Assembly: GCF_030362835.1 (NCBI RefSeq)
Contig: NZ_JAUCGQ010000001.1
Location: forward strand, 2,733,360 to 2,797,359
Length of the DNA stretch: 64,000 nucleotides
Reading direction: 5' to 3'
From: Cellulomonas alba
GTDB taxonomy: Bacteria; Actinomycetota; Actinomycetes; Actinomycetales; Cellulomonadaceae
The translations under genes were made by a program, and so were the position numbers. This document shows positions 47,841 through 55,380 of this stretch, one piece after another; the first letter of the stretch is position 1; each line of letters starts with the position of its first letter. Under the pieces are notes generated by a model. That model was not told the origin of the DNA. It searched no databases and was given only the letters and a program-made list of their open reading frames with translations.

Positions 47841-50117
47841 ATGAAGTTCACCGACGGCTACTGGCTCCACCTGCCGGGCGTCGACATCCTCCGACCGCGT
47901 GACGTCACGGACGTGGACGTGAGCGAGGACCGCCTCGCGGTGTTCGCCGCCACGACCGTGCAGCACACGCGCGGCGACTCGCTCAACCGACCCGTCGTCA
48001 CCGTGACGTTCACGAGCCCGATGGACGACGTGATCGGCGTCCGGATCGAGCACCACGCGGGCGGCGTCGACCGCGGCCCGCACTTCGAGCTCGAGCGGAA
48101 CGCCGCCGACGTCAAGGTCGTGCCGCCCACCGACGACGAGCCGGTCGCGCTGTTCCGGTCGGGCGGGCTCACGGCCCGCGTCGCGACGCAGGGCGCGTGG
48201 TCGGTCGACTTCGAGTCGGGCGGCCGCGTGCTGACGAGCTCGACCGAGCGGAGCATCGGCGTCGTGCGCGACGCGCAGGGCCGGCCGTTCGTGCACGAGC
48301 AGCTCTCGCTGGGCGTGCGCGAGCACCTGTTCGGCCTCGGTGAGCGGTTCGGCGCGTTCGTCAAGAACGGCCAGAGCATCGACACGTGGAACGCCGACGG
48401 CGGCACCACGAGCGACCAGGCGTACAAGAACGTGCCGTTCTACCTGTCGGACCGCGGCTACGGCGTCTTCGTCGACCACCCGGAGCGCGTCTCGTTCGAG
48501 CTCGGCACCGAGGTCGTCTCGCGCGCACAGTTCTCGGTCCAGGGCGAGGCGCTGCAGTACTACGTGATCGCGGGCCCGACGCCCAAGGACGTGCTCCGCC
48601 GGTTCACGGCGCTGACGGGTCGGCCGGCGCGCGTGCCGGCGTGGTCGTACGGCCTGTGGCTCTCGACGTCGTTCACCACGTCGTACGACGAGGACACCGT
48701 GCTGTCGTTCGTCGACGGCATGGCCGACCGCGGGCTCCCGCTGTCGGTGTTCCACTTCGACTGCTTCTGGATGCGCGCGTTCCACTGGACCGACCTGGTC
48801 TGGGACCCGGCGACGTTCCCGGACCCCGAGGGCCTGCTCGCGAAGCTGCACGAGCGCGACCTCAAGGTCTGCGTCTGGATCAACCCGTACATCGCGCAGC
48901 GCTCGCGGTTGTTCGCCGAGGGCCGTGACCGGGGGTTCCTCGTCAGGCGCGCCGACGGCTCGGTGTGGCAGACGGACGACTGGCAGGCGGGCATGGGCCT
49001 CGTCGACTTCACCAACCCGGACGCGACCCGGTGGTTCACCGGCCACCTGCGCGAGCTCGTCGGGCAGGGCGTCGACGCGTTCAAGACCGACTTCGGCGAG
49101 CGCATCCCGACCGACGTCGTCTGGCACGACGGCAGCGACCCGCAGCGGATGCACAACTACTACACGCACCTCTACAACAAGGCGGTGTTCGACCTGCTGG
49201 TCGAGGAGCGCGGCGAGGGCGAGGCCGTGCTGTTCGCACGGTCGGCCACCGCGGGCGGCCAGCAGTTCCCGGTGCACTGGGGCGGCGACTGCGAGTCGAC
49301 GTTCGTCTCGATGGCGGAGTCGCTGCGCGGCGGGCTCTCGCTCGCGGCGTCGGGCTTCGGCTACTGGAGCCACGACATCGGCGGGTTCGAGGGGACGCCC
49401 GACCCCGCGGTGTTCAAGCGCTGGCTCGCCTTCGGCCTGCTGTCGTCGCACAGCCGGCTGCACGGGTCGAGCAGCTACCGGGTGCCGTGGGCGTTCGACG
49501 AGGAGGCGGTCGACGTCACGCGCCGGTTCACGCACCTCAAGCTCTCGCTCATGCCGTACCTGGCCCGCGCGGGCGCCGAGGCGCACGAGTCCGGCGTGCC
49601 GGTGATGCGACCGATGGTGCTCGAGTTCCCCACCGACCCGGGCGCGCAGACGGTCGACACGCAGTACATGCTCGGGCCCGACGTGCTGGTCGCGCCGGTG
49701 TTCTCGGCCGCCGGCGACGTCGACGTCTACGTGCCCGAGGGCACCTGGACGTCGCTGCTCGACGGCTCGCGGGTGACGGGCCCCCGCTGGGTGCACCAGG
49801 TGCACGGTTTCGACTCGGTTCCCGTCTACCAGCGACCCGGCTCGGTGCTCGCGGTGGGCGCGCGCACGGACCGCCCGGACTACGACTGGGCCGACGGCGT
49901 CACGCTCCGCGTCGCCGAGCCCGTCGACGGCGCTCGGGTCGTCGTGGCGGTGCCTACGCCGGACGGGGGAGCGGCCGCGGAGTTCGTCGTCACGCGCGAC
50001 GGGCGACGGCTCGTCGCCCGGGCGCGGGGCGCGCGCGGCGGCTGGGGCGTCGAGGTCGTCGGCGGTCCGTCGGCGCGGGCCGAAGCGGGGGAGGCCGAGC
50101 TGACGCTCGACCTGTAG
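47841..50117 (+). CDS. yicI: GH31 alpha-xylosidase, YicI type
   Basis: 758 residues, very close to E. coli YicI in length and motifs. Catalytic nucleophile D417 in DAFKTDFGERIPTD, acid/base D483 in WGGDCES. The residues that favour xylose over glucose in YicI (Cys-Phe in FHFDCFWMRAF, Trp in CVWINPY, Lys in FKTDF) are all kept. It removes alpha-1,6-xylose from the non-reducing end of isoprimeverose and xyloglucan fragments. There is no signal peptide, so it acts in the cytoplasm on imported sugars, consistent with the transporter genes upstream. Confidence 0.95.
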   Translation: MKFTDGYWLHLPGVDILRPRDVTDVDVSEDRLAVFAATTVQHTRGDSLNRPVVTVTFTSPMDDVIGVRIEHHAGGVDRGPHFELERNAADVKVVPPTDDEPVALFRSGGLTARVATQGAWSVDFESGGRVLTSSTERSIGVVRDAQGRPFVHEQLSLGVREHLFGLGERFGAFVKNGQSIDTWNADGGTTSDQAYKNVPFYLSDRGYGVFVDHPERVSFELGTEVVSRAQFSVQGEALQYYVIAGPTPKDVLRRFTALTGRPARVPAWSYGLWLSTSFTTSYDEDTVLSFVDGMADRGLPLSVFHFDCFWMRAFHWTDLVWDPATFPDPEGLLAKLHERDLKVCVWINPYIAQRSRLFAEGRDRGFLVRRADGSVWQTDDWQAGMGLVDFTNPDATRWFTGHLRELVGQGVDAFKTDFGERIPTDVVWHDGSDPQRMHNYYTHLYNKAVFDLLVEERGEGEAVLFARSATAGGQQFPVHWGGDCESTFVSMAESLRGGLSLAASGFGYWSHDIGGFEGTPDPAVFKRWLAFGLLSSHSRLHGSSSYRVPWAFDEEAVDVTRRFTHLKLSLMPYLARAGAEAHESGVPVMRPMVLEFPTDPGAQTVDTQYMLGPDVLVAPVFSAAGDVDVYVPEGTWTSLLDGSRVTGPRWVHQVHGFDSVPVYQRPGSVLAVGARTDRPDYDWADGVTLRVAEPVDGARVVVAVPTPDGGAAAEFVVTRDGRRLVARARGARGGWGVEVVGGPSARAEAGEAELTLDL

Positions 50118-50140
50118 CGTCGCCGGGGGCCGGTACGGCG

Positions 50141-50169
50141 GGGTGGACGGGCGTGCGGCTCGTCCACCC
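50141..50169 (+). terminator. Hairpin between the alpha-xylosidase and beta-glucosidase genes
   Basis: GGGTGGACG and CGTCCACCC form a perfect 9-bp stem with an 11-base loop, 24 bp after the GH31 stop. It would end or reduce transcription before the next gene. Confidence 0.65.
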
Positions 50170-50178
50170 GACGCTGTA

Positions 50179-50192
50179 TCGTATCGTTTCGA
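50179..50192. promoter_or_regulatory. Degenerate third LacI-type operator before the beta-glucosidase
   Basis: TCGTATCGTTTCGA matches 11 of 14 bases of the perfect operator O2. It lies about 30 bp before the GH1 start codon, after the hairpin, so the gene probably has its own promoter under the same repressor. No clear -35 is seen. Confidence 0.5.
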
Positions 50193-50218
50193 CTTTCCCG
50201 ATCTCGAGAAGGACCTTC

Positions 50219-51661
50219 ATGGCCAGCATCACGCGACCGTCCGGGCGCACGTTCGGCGACGACTTCCTCTGGGGCTCGGCGACGGCCTCCTACCAGATCG
50301 AGGGCGCGGTGGCCGAGGGCGGCCGCCTCCCGTCCATCTGGGACACGTTCTCGCACACGCCGGGCAAGATCCTGAACGACGACACGGGCGACGTCGCGGT
50401 CGACCACTTCCACCGCGTCGGCGAGGACGTCCGGATCATGCAGGACCTCGGCCTGCAGGCCTACCGGTTCTCGATCGCGTGGCCGCGAGTCCAGCCGACC
50501 GGCTCGGGCGAGTTCAACCAGGCCGGTCTCGACTTCTACTCGGACCTCGTCGACCGCCTGATCGCCGCCGGCATCAAGCCCGTCGCGACGCTCTACCACT
50601 GGGACCTCCCGCAGGCGCTCGAGGACGAGGGCGGCTGGGCGAACCGCGAGACCGCGCTGCTGTTCGCGGACTACGCGCGCAAGCTCGCCGAGGTGCTCGG
50701 CGACCGCGTCTCGCTGTGGACGACGCTCAACGAGCCGTGGTGCTCGGCGTTCCTCGGCTACGGCTCGGGCGTGCACGCGCCGGGCGTGACCGACGACGTC
50801 AAGGCGCTGCGCGCGGTGCACCACCTCAACCTCGCGCACGGCCTCGCGGCGCGCGCGATCCGCGAGGTGCTCGGCGAGGAGACGCCGGTCTCGGTCACGC
50901 TCAACCTGCACGTCGTCCGCGCCGCGACGGACAGCCCCGAGGACCTCGAGGCCAAGCGCCAGATCGACACCATCGCCAACGAGGTGTTCCTGCGCCCGAT
51001 GCTCGAGGGGGAGTACCCGAAGGAGGTCTTCGGCGACACCGCGAAGATCACCGACTGGTCGTTCGTCGAGGACGGCGACCTCGAGCTCATCAAGGTGCCG
51101 CTCACGGTGCTCGGCGTGAACTACTACGCCACCAACAAGGTGCGCCGCGGCACGCCGCTGACCGGCCACGGCGAGCCCGGGCCCGACGGCCACCGCCTCT
51201 CGGAGAAGACGCCGTGGACGGGCGCCGACGACGTCGAGTTCGTCGCGCAGCCCGGCCCCTACACGGCGATGGAGTGGAACATCGAGCCGCAGGGTCTCGT
51301 CGACCTGCTCCTCGAGCTCAACGAGCGCTACCCGGCGCAGCCGCTCGCCATCACGGAGAACGGCGCGGCGTTCTACGACACGGTCAGCGAGGACGGCCGG
51401 GTGCACGACGCCGACCGGCTCGCGTACATCCACGACCACGTCGACGCGGTCGGCGAGGCGATCGAGCGCGGCGCCGACGTGCGCGGCTACTTCGTCTGGT
51501 CGCTGCTCGACAACTTCGAGTGGGCGTACGGCTTCGACCGCCGCTTCGGCGTCGTGCGCGTCGACTACGACACGCTCGAGCGCACGGTGAAGGACTCGGG
51601 CCTCTGGTTCGCCGAGCTCATCCGCACGCGCGCGGTCCCCGCGCCCGACGCGATCGCCTGA
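50219..51661 (+). CDS. GH1 beta-glucosidase
   Basis: 480 residues. Family 1 TIM barrel with N-terminal FLWGSATASYQIEGA, the acid/base E172 in TTLNEPWC and the nucleophile E380 in AITENGAAF; the aglycone-side WSLLDNFEWAYGF is also present. There is no signal peptide, so it is intracellular. It would cut glucose from the non-reducing end of oligosaccharides once xylose has been removed by the neighbouring alpha-xylosidase. AGAAGGACC lies before the ATG. Confidence 0.95.
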   Translation: MASITRPSGRTFGDDFLWGSATASYQIEGAVAEGGRLPSIWDTFSHTPGKILNDDTGDVAVDHFHRVGEDVRIMQDLGLQAYRFSIAWPRVQPTGSGEFNQAGLDFYSDLVDRLIAAGIKPVATLYHWDLPQALEDEGGWANRETALLFADYARKLAEVLGDRVSLWTTLNEPWCSAFLGYGSGVHAPGVTDDVKALRAVHHLNLAHGLAARAIREVLGEETPVSVTLNLHVVRAATDSPEDLEAKRQIDTIANEVFLRPMLEGEYPKEVFGDTAKITDWSFVEDGDLELIKVPLTVLGVNYYATNKVRRGTPLTGHGEPGPDGHRLSEKTPWTGADDVEFVAQPGPYTAMEWNIEPQGLVDLLLELNERYPAQPLAITENGAAFYDTVSEDGRVHDADRLAYIHDHVDAVGEAIERGADVRGYFVWSLLDNFEWAYGFDRRFGVVRVDYDTLERTVKDSGLWFAELIRTRAVPAPDAIA

Positions 51662-51684
51662 CGACGGCCGCCTGACCGGTCGAC

Positions 51685-51718
51685 CGACGACCCGCTCCTG
51701 CTCGGGGGCGGGTCGTCG
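51685..51718 (+). terminator. Terminator after the beta-glucosidase
   Basis: A 14-bp stem CGACGACCCGCTCC / GGGGCGGGTCGTCG (one G-T pair) closes a 6-base loop, 24 bp after the stop. Confidence 0.85.
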
Positions 51719-51745
51719 CGCGTCGGGGCGAGAGAGGATGGACCC

Positions 51746-52054
51746 GTGCCCAGCAGTCGCCGTTCGTCGAAGCGCCCGTACGCCGCGGCGCACGTCGAGC
51801 TCGACCTCGAGCGCGCGACGGGCGGCCGGAGCGCCGAGACGGCCCCCGACGGCGAGTGGGTCGTCCAGAAGGTGCGCGGCAACGACCGGGAGTACCGCTG
51901 CCCGGGCTGCGACCAGCTGGTCCCGGCCGGCACGGCGCACGTCGTGGCGTGGCGCTCCGACGGGATCTTCGGCGAGGCGATCGACGACCGCCGGCACTGG
52001 CACTCCGCCTGCTGGGCCGCCCGGGGCCGCCGGGGCCCGACGCGCCGCGGCTAG
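51746..52054 (+). CDS. Conserved small protein with Cys/His motif
   Basis: 102 residues. Arg/Ser-rich start, then GEWVVQKVRGNDREYRCPGC and, after about 35 residues, RRHWHSACW. The CPGC plus HxxxCW spacing looks like a zinc-binding site. Similar actinobacterial proteins are often filed as ATP/GTP-binding, but no P-loop is visible here. GTG start after GAGAGAGG. The next gene follows 9 bp later. Confidence 0.7.
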   Translation: MPSSRRSSKRPYAAAHVELDLERATGGRSAETAPDGEWVVQKVRGNDREYRCPGCDQLVPAGTAHVVAWRSDGIFGEAIDDRRHWHSACWAARGRRGPTRRG

Positions 52055-52063
52055 CGTGGCCGC

Positions 52064-52987
52064 GTGACGACCCCGAGCCCGACCACCGGCGCCAGCCCGC
52101 TGCCGCCCGCGACTGCGCCTGCGCCTGCGCACGCCCCCCGCCTGCCGACCCGCGCGCCGCGCCTGGTCGCGACCGACCTCGACGGCACGCTGCTGCACCC
52201 CGACGGTGCGGTCTCGGCGCGCACCGCCGCCGCGCTGGTCGCCGCGGAGGACGCGGGCGTCACCGTCGTCTTCGTCACCGCGCGCCCGCCGCGCTGGCTG
52301 GCCGAGCTCGCGCCGCACGTCGCGGGCCACGGGCTGGCGATCTGCGCCAACGGCGCCGCGCTGGTCCGCGTCGCGACGCTCGAGGTCCTGGCGGAGCACG
52401 GACTGCCCGACCCGCTCGTGCGGCAGCTCGTGCACGACGTGCGCGCCGCGTGGGGCGAGCACGCGCACTTCGCGCTCGAGCGCCGCGAGGGCTACGCCAT
52501 CGAGACGGGCTACCGCTCGTGGCACGCCGTGCCGCCAGGCTCGCCGGTCGCGGACCGCATCGAGGACGTGCTGACGTCGAGCACGCTCAAGCTGCTGGTC
52601 CGCACGACGGCGACGCTCGACGAGCCGCTGCACGGCGCGCTCGCGCGGATCCTCGGCGACCGGGCGATCGTCGCGGACTCCGGCGAGGCGACGCTCGGCG
52701 AGGTCTCCGCCCCGGGCGTGACGAAGGCCGCGACGCTCGCGACGTGGTGCGCCGAGCGCGGCTTGAGCCCCGCCGACGTGTGGGCGGTCGGCGACGCACC
52801 CAACGACCTGCCGATGCTCGGGTGGGCGGGGACGTCGTTCGCCGTCGGCAACGCGCACCCCGAGGTGCTCGCGGCGGCCGACCACGTCGTGCCGTCCAAC
52901 GCCGACGACGGGGTCGCCGGCCTGCTCGAGCACGCGACGGGGCTCGCGCGTCTCGCCGCCGCCGACGGACGCCTACGCTCGACGTGA
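52064..52987 (+). CDS. HAD superfamily IIB (Cof-type) hydrolase
   Basis: 307 residues. Motif I VATDLDGTLLHPDG, motif II VFVTARPP, the lysine in GVTKAATL and motif IV VGDAPNDLPML with a C2 cap between. Relatives dephosphorylate sugar phosphates or flavin mononucleotide. An Ala/Pro-rich leader of about 30 residues precedes the fold. The stop overlaps the next ATG by one base. Confidence 0.9.
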   Translation: MTTPSPTTGASPLPPATAPAPAHAPRLPTRAPRLVATDLDGTLLHPDGAVSARTAAALVAAEDAGVTVVFVTARPPRWLAELAPHVAGHGLAICANGAALVRVATLEVLAEHGLPDPLVRQLVHDVRAAWGEHAHFALERREGYAIETGYRSWHAVPPGSPVADRIEDVLTSSTLKLLVRTTATLDEPLHGALARILGDRAIVADSGEATLGEVSAPGVTKAATLATWCAERGLSPADVWAVGDAPNDLPMLGWAGTSFAVGNAHPEVLAAADHVVPSNADDGVAGLLEHATGLARLAAADGRLRST

Positions 52988-53793
52988 TGACCACGCCAGC
53001 CACCGCCACCCCGATCCGCGCCCTCACGGTGCTGCCCGCGACGCGCGAGGACGTCGAGCTGCACACCGCCGACGGGCTGACGCTCGTGGGCGAGCTCGCG
53101 CGGCCCGTGGGCCGCCCACCGGCCGCGACGCTCGTCACGCTGCACCCGCTGCCGACGCACGGCGGGTACATGGACTCGCACATCTACCGCAAGGCCGCCT
53201 GGCGGCTCCCCGCGCTCGCGGACCTCGCGGTGCTCCGGTTCAACACGCGTGGCACGTCGAGCCCGCGCGGCACGAGCCAAGGGGAGTTCGACGCGGGCGT
53301 GTCGGAGCGGTTCGACGTGCACGCGGCCATCGAGTTCGCCGAGTTCCACGACCTGCCGCGGCGCTGGCTCGTCGGCTGGTCGTTCGGCACCGAGATCGCC
53401 TTGATGCACGGACGCGACCCGTCGATCGAGGGCGCGATCCTGCTGAGCCCGCCGCTCAAGCGCGCCACCGACGCCGACCTCGACGCGTGGGCGGCGTTCG
53501 GCAAGCCGCTCGTCGTCCTGGTGCCCGAGCACGACGACTACCTGCGCCCGGACGAGGCGCGCGAGCGGTTCGCGCGCGTCCCGCAGGCCGAAGTGATCCC
53601 GGTCGAGGGTGCGAAGCACCTGTGGGTGGGGGAGTCGTCGGTCCGGCGGGTGCTCGACGAGATCGTGGCGCACGTGCGCCCGGGCTTCCCCGTGCCGCTG
53701 CCGACCACGTGGGACGGCCCGAGCACCACCGGGGACGCGGCCGTCGCCCACCTCGGGTCGTCCGCCACGTCGGCGTCGGAGGAGAGCGCATGA
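52987..53793 (+). CDS. Alpha/beta hydrolase
   Basis: 268 residues. Oxyanion-side LHPLPTHGGYMDSHIYRKAA, the turn RFNTRGTSSPRGTSQGEF, nucleophile elbow WLVGWSFGTEIAL, and late acid and His in PEHDDYLRP and GAKHLWVG. It belongs to the dienelactone-hydrolase-like COG2945 type. Coupled by overlaps to the HAD gene before and another hydrolase after; substrate unknown. Confidence 0.82.
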   Translation: MTTPATATPIRALTVLPATREDVELHTADGLTLVGELARPVGRPPAATLVTLHPLPTHGGYMDSHIYRKAAWRLPALADLAVLRFNTRGTSSPRGTSQGEFDAGVSERFDVHAAIEFAEFHDLPRRWLVGWSFGTEIALMHGRDPSIEGAILLSPPLKRATDADLDAWAAFGKPLVVLVPEHDDYLRPDEARERFARVPQAEVIPVEGAKHLWVGESSVRRVLDEIVAHVRPGFPVPLPTTWDGPSTTGDAAVAHLGSSATSASEESA

Positions 53794-54572
53794 CGAGCCT
53801 GCACACCTACCACCGTGGCGACGGCCTGCCGGTCGTCCTGCTCCACGCGTTCCCGCTCGACCACCGCATGTGGGACGACGTCGCGGCCGCCCTGCCGGCG
53901 ACTCGGCCGATCCACGCGATCGACCTGCCGGGCACGCCGGGCCACGACGACCAGCTCCCGCCGCCGTCCCTCGACACGTCGGCGCTGCGGGTCGCCGACG
54001 CGCTCGCGGGCGCCTGGATCGAGCGCGCCGTCGTCGTCGGGCTGTCGATGGGTGGCTACGTCGCGCTCGCGCTCGCCGAGCGGCACCCCGAGCTGGTGGC
54101 GGGCCTCGGGCTGGTCGACACCAAGTCGGTCGCGGACACGCCGGAGGCGGCCGCTAACCGGCTGCGGATCGCGCAGGAGGTCGAGTCGGCGGGGACGGTC
54201 GACGCGGTACGACCCATGGTGAAGGCGCTCGTGGGCGAGACGACGCTCGCGGCGCGGCCCGAGGTCGCCGACCGCGTCGAGGCCTGGATCGGCGCGCAGC
54301 CGCCGGCCGGCGTCGCGTGGTCGCAGCGCGCCATGGCGACCCGGCCGGACCGCACGCGGGTCGTCGCGGACCTCTCGGTCCCCGTCACGGTCGTGGTGGG
54401 GGACGAGGACGGGCTGACGCCGCTCGCGCAGGCCGAGCACATGGTGGCCGCGTCGGCGACCGCGCTGCTCGTGGTGGTGCCGCGTGCGGGCCACCTCTCG
54501 GCGGTCGAGGACCCGGAGACCGTGGCGGACGCGCTCGAGGAGCTCGCCGTGCGCGCGGAGCAGGGCGCCTAG
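53790..54572 (+). CDS. Alpha/beta hydrolase (proline iminopeptidase/esterase-like)
   Basis: 260 residues. VVLLHAFPLDHRMWDDVAAAL, nucleophile elbow VVGLSMGGYVALALA, acid in VVVGDEDGLTP and histidine in VPRAGHLSAVEDPE give a complete catalytic triad. GGAGGAGAGC lies before the ATG, which overlaps the previous stop by 4 bp. Its stop codon overlaps the stop of the convergent TetR gene by two to three bases, so no terminator is possible between them. Confidence 0.85.
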   Translation: MTSLHTYHRGDGLPVVLLHAFPLDHRMWDDVAAALPATRPIHAIDLPGTPGHDDQLPPPSLDTSALRVADALAGAWIERAVVVGLSMGGYVALALAERHPELVAGLGLVDTKSVADTPEAAANRLRIAQEVESAGTVDAVRPMVKALVGETTLAARPEVADRVEAWIGAQPPAGVAWSQRAMATRPDRTRVVADLSVPVTVVVGDEDGLTPLAQAEHMVAASATALLVVVPRAGHLSAVEDPETVADALEELAVRAEQGA

Positions 54573-55276
54573 CCCTCGCCCGCCTCCACGGCGCGCCGGC
54601 GCTCGAGCCCCTCGAGCAGCAGGTCGAGGCCGAACTCGAACTCCGTCTGGTCGTCGCACCAGCCGAGCGTGCTGCCGGGGTCGTCGTGCACGACCTCCGC
54701 GAGCATCGCCGCGAGGTTCGGCACCAGGGCCATGAGCCGGGGGTCGAGCTCCGCACCGGAGCTCGAGTCGTCGGGTGCCAGCTCCTGCGTGAACCCGTAC
54801 ACGCGCGAGCCGAGCGCGTGCATCGCGTGGTGGATCAGGTCGTAGGAGAGCCCGCCCGCGTGCATGAGTCCGACGACGCCGTCGACGTACTGCACCATCG
54901 CGGGCGCGAGCGCCGCGCGCGTCTCGACCAGCTGCGGCACCCACCGGTGGCGCAGCAGCACGCGACGCGCGGCGAGGATCCGCGCGCGCAGGTCCCGCTC
55001 CCAGGTCTCGGGCGTCGTGGCGGGCGTCGCCGTCAGGGCGCCCTCCGCGGCGAACTCCGCGAACGCGAGCTCGACGAGGCCGTCGAGGATCGCGTCCTTG
55101 TTGGGAACGTGGTGGTACAGCGACATCGCCTCGACGCCGAGCGCGTCGGCGAGGCGCCGCATCGTCAGCGCGTCGAGCCCGTCCTCGTCCGCGAGCTCGC
55201 ACGCCGCGCGCAGCACGCGGTCGCGCGTGAGCGGAGCGCGGGTCGCGGTTCTCGTCGCGGACTTCCGTGCGGGCAT
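54569..55276 (-). CDS. TetR-family repressor
   Basis: 235 residues. DNA-binding domain LTRDRVLRAACELADEDGLDALTMRRLADALGVEAMSLYHHVPNKDAILDGL, then a TetR_C-type ligand domain as in TetR-class regulators (GLSYDLIHHAMHALGSRVYGF). ATG after AGGAGG. Divergent from an oxidoreductase whose promoter is covered by two tandem palindromes, its probable operator. Confidence 0.92.
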   Translation of the reverse strand: MPARKSATRTATRAPLTRDRVLRAACELADEDGLDALTMRRLADALGVEAMSLYHHVPNKDAILDGLVELAFAEFAAEGALTATPATTPETWERDLRARILAARRVLLRHRWVPQLVETRAALAPAMVQYVDGVVGLMHAGGLSYDLIHHAMHALGSRVYGFTQELAPDDSSSGAELDPRLMALVPNLAAMLAEVVHDDPGSTLGWCDDQTEFEFGLDLLLEGLERRRAVEAGEG

Positions 55277-55319
55277 CCCACCTCCTCGGTCGTCGTCACG
55301 GTACCTCGCGTGACGGGTC

Positions 55320-55348
55320 TGGACCTGGAGCGACCGGCGGTCTACCTT
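55320..55348 (+). promoter_or_regulatory. Promoter of the TetR-linked oxidoreductase
   Basis: TGGACC (55320-55325), 17 bases and TACCTT (55343-55348). The -10 runs into the first operator half, so binding of the repressor would block it. Confidence 0.6.
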
Positions 55349-55372
55349 ACGACGTAAGACTTACAACGTAAG
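55346..55372. promoter_or_regulatory. Tandem TetR operator
   Basis: CTTACGACGTAAG (55346-55358, perfect 13-bp palindrome) and CTTACAACGTAAG (55360-55372, one mismatch) are separated by one base, 14 bp centre to centre. They end 8 bp before the start codon of the oxidoreductase. Confidence 0.88.
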
Positions 55373-55380
55373 GGGGAGCG

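Noticed and set aside
46839..49805. A 988-residue minus-strand frame opposite the permease and alpha-xylosidase genes
   Set aside because: Antisense to genes with clear catalytic motifs; composition artefact.
49880..52933. A 1,017-residue minus-strand frame opposite the beta-glucosidase and HAD genes
   Set aside because: Same artefact; GH1 motifs on the plus strand are decisive.
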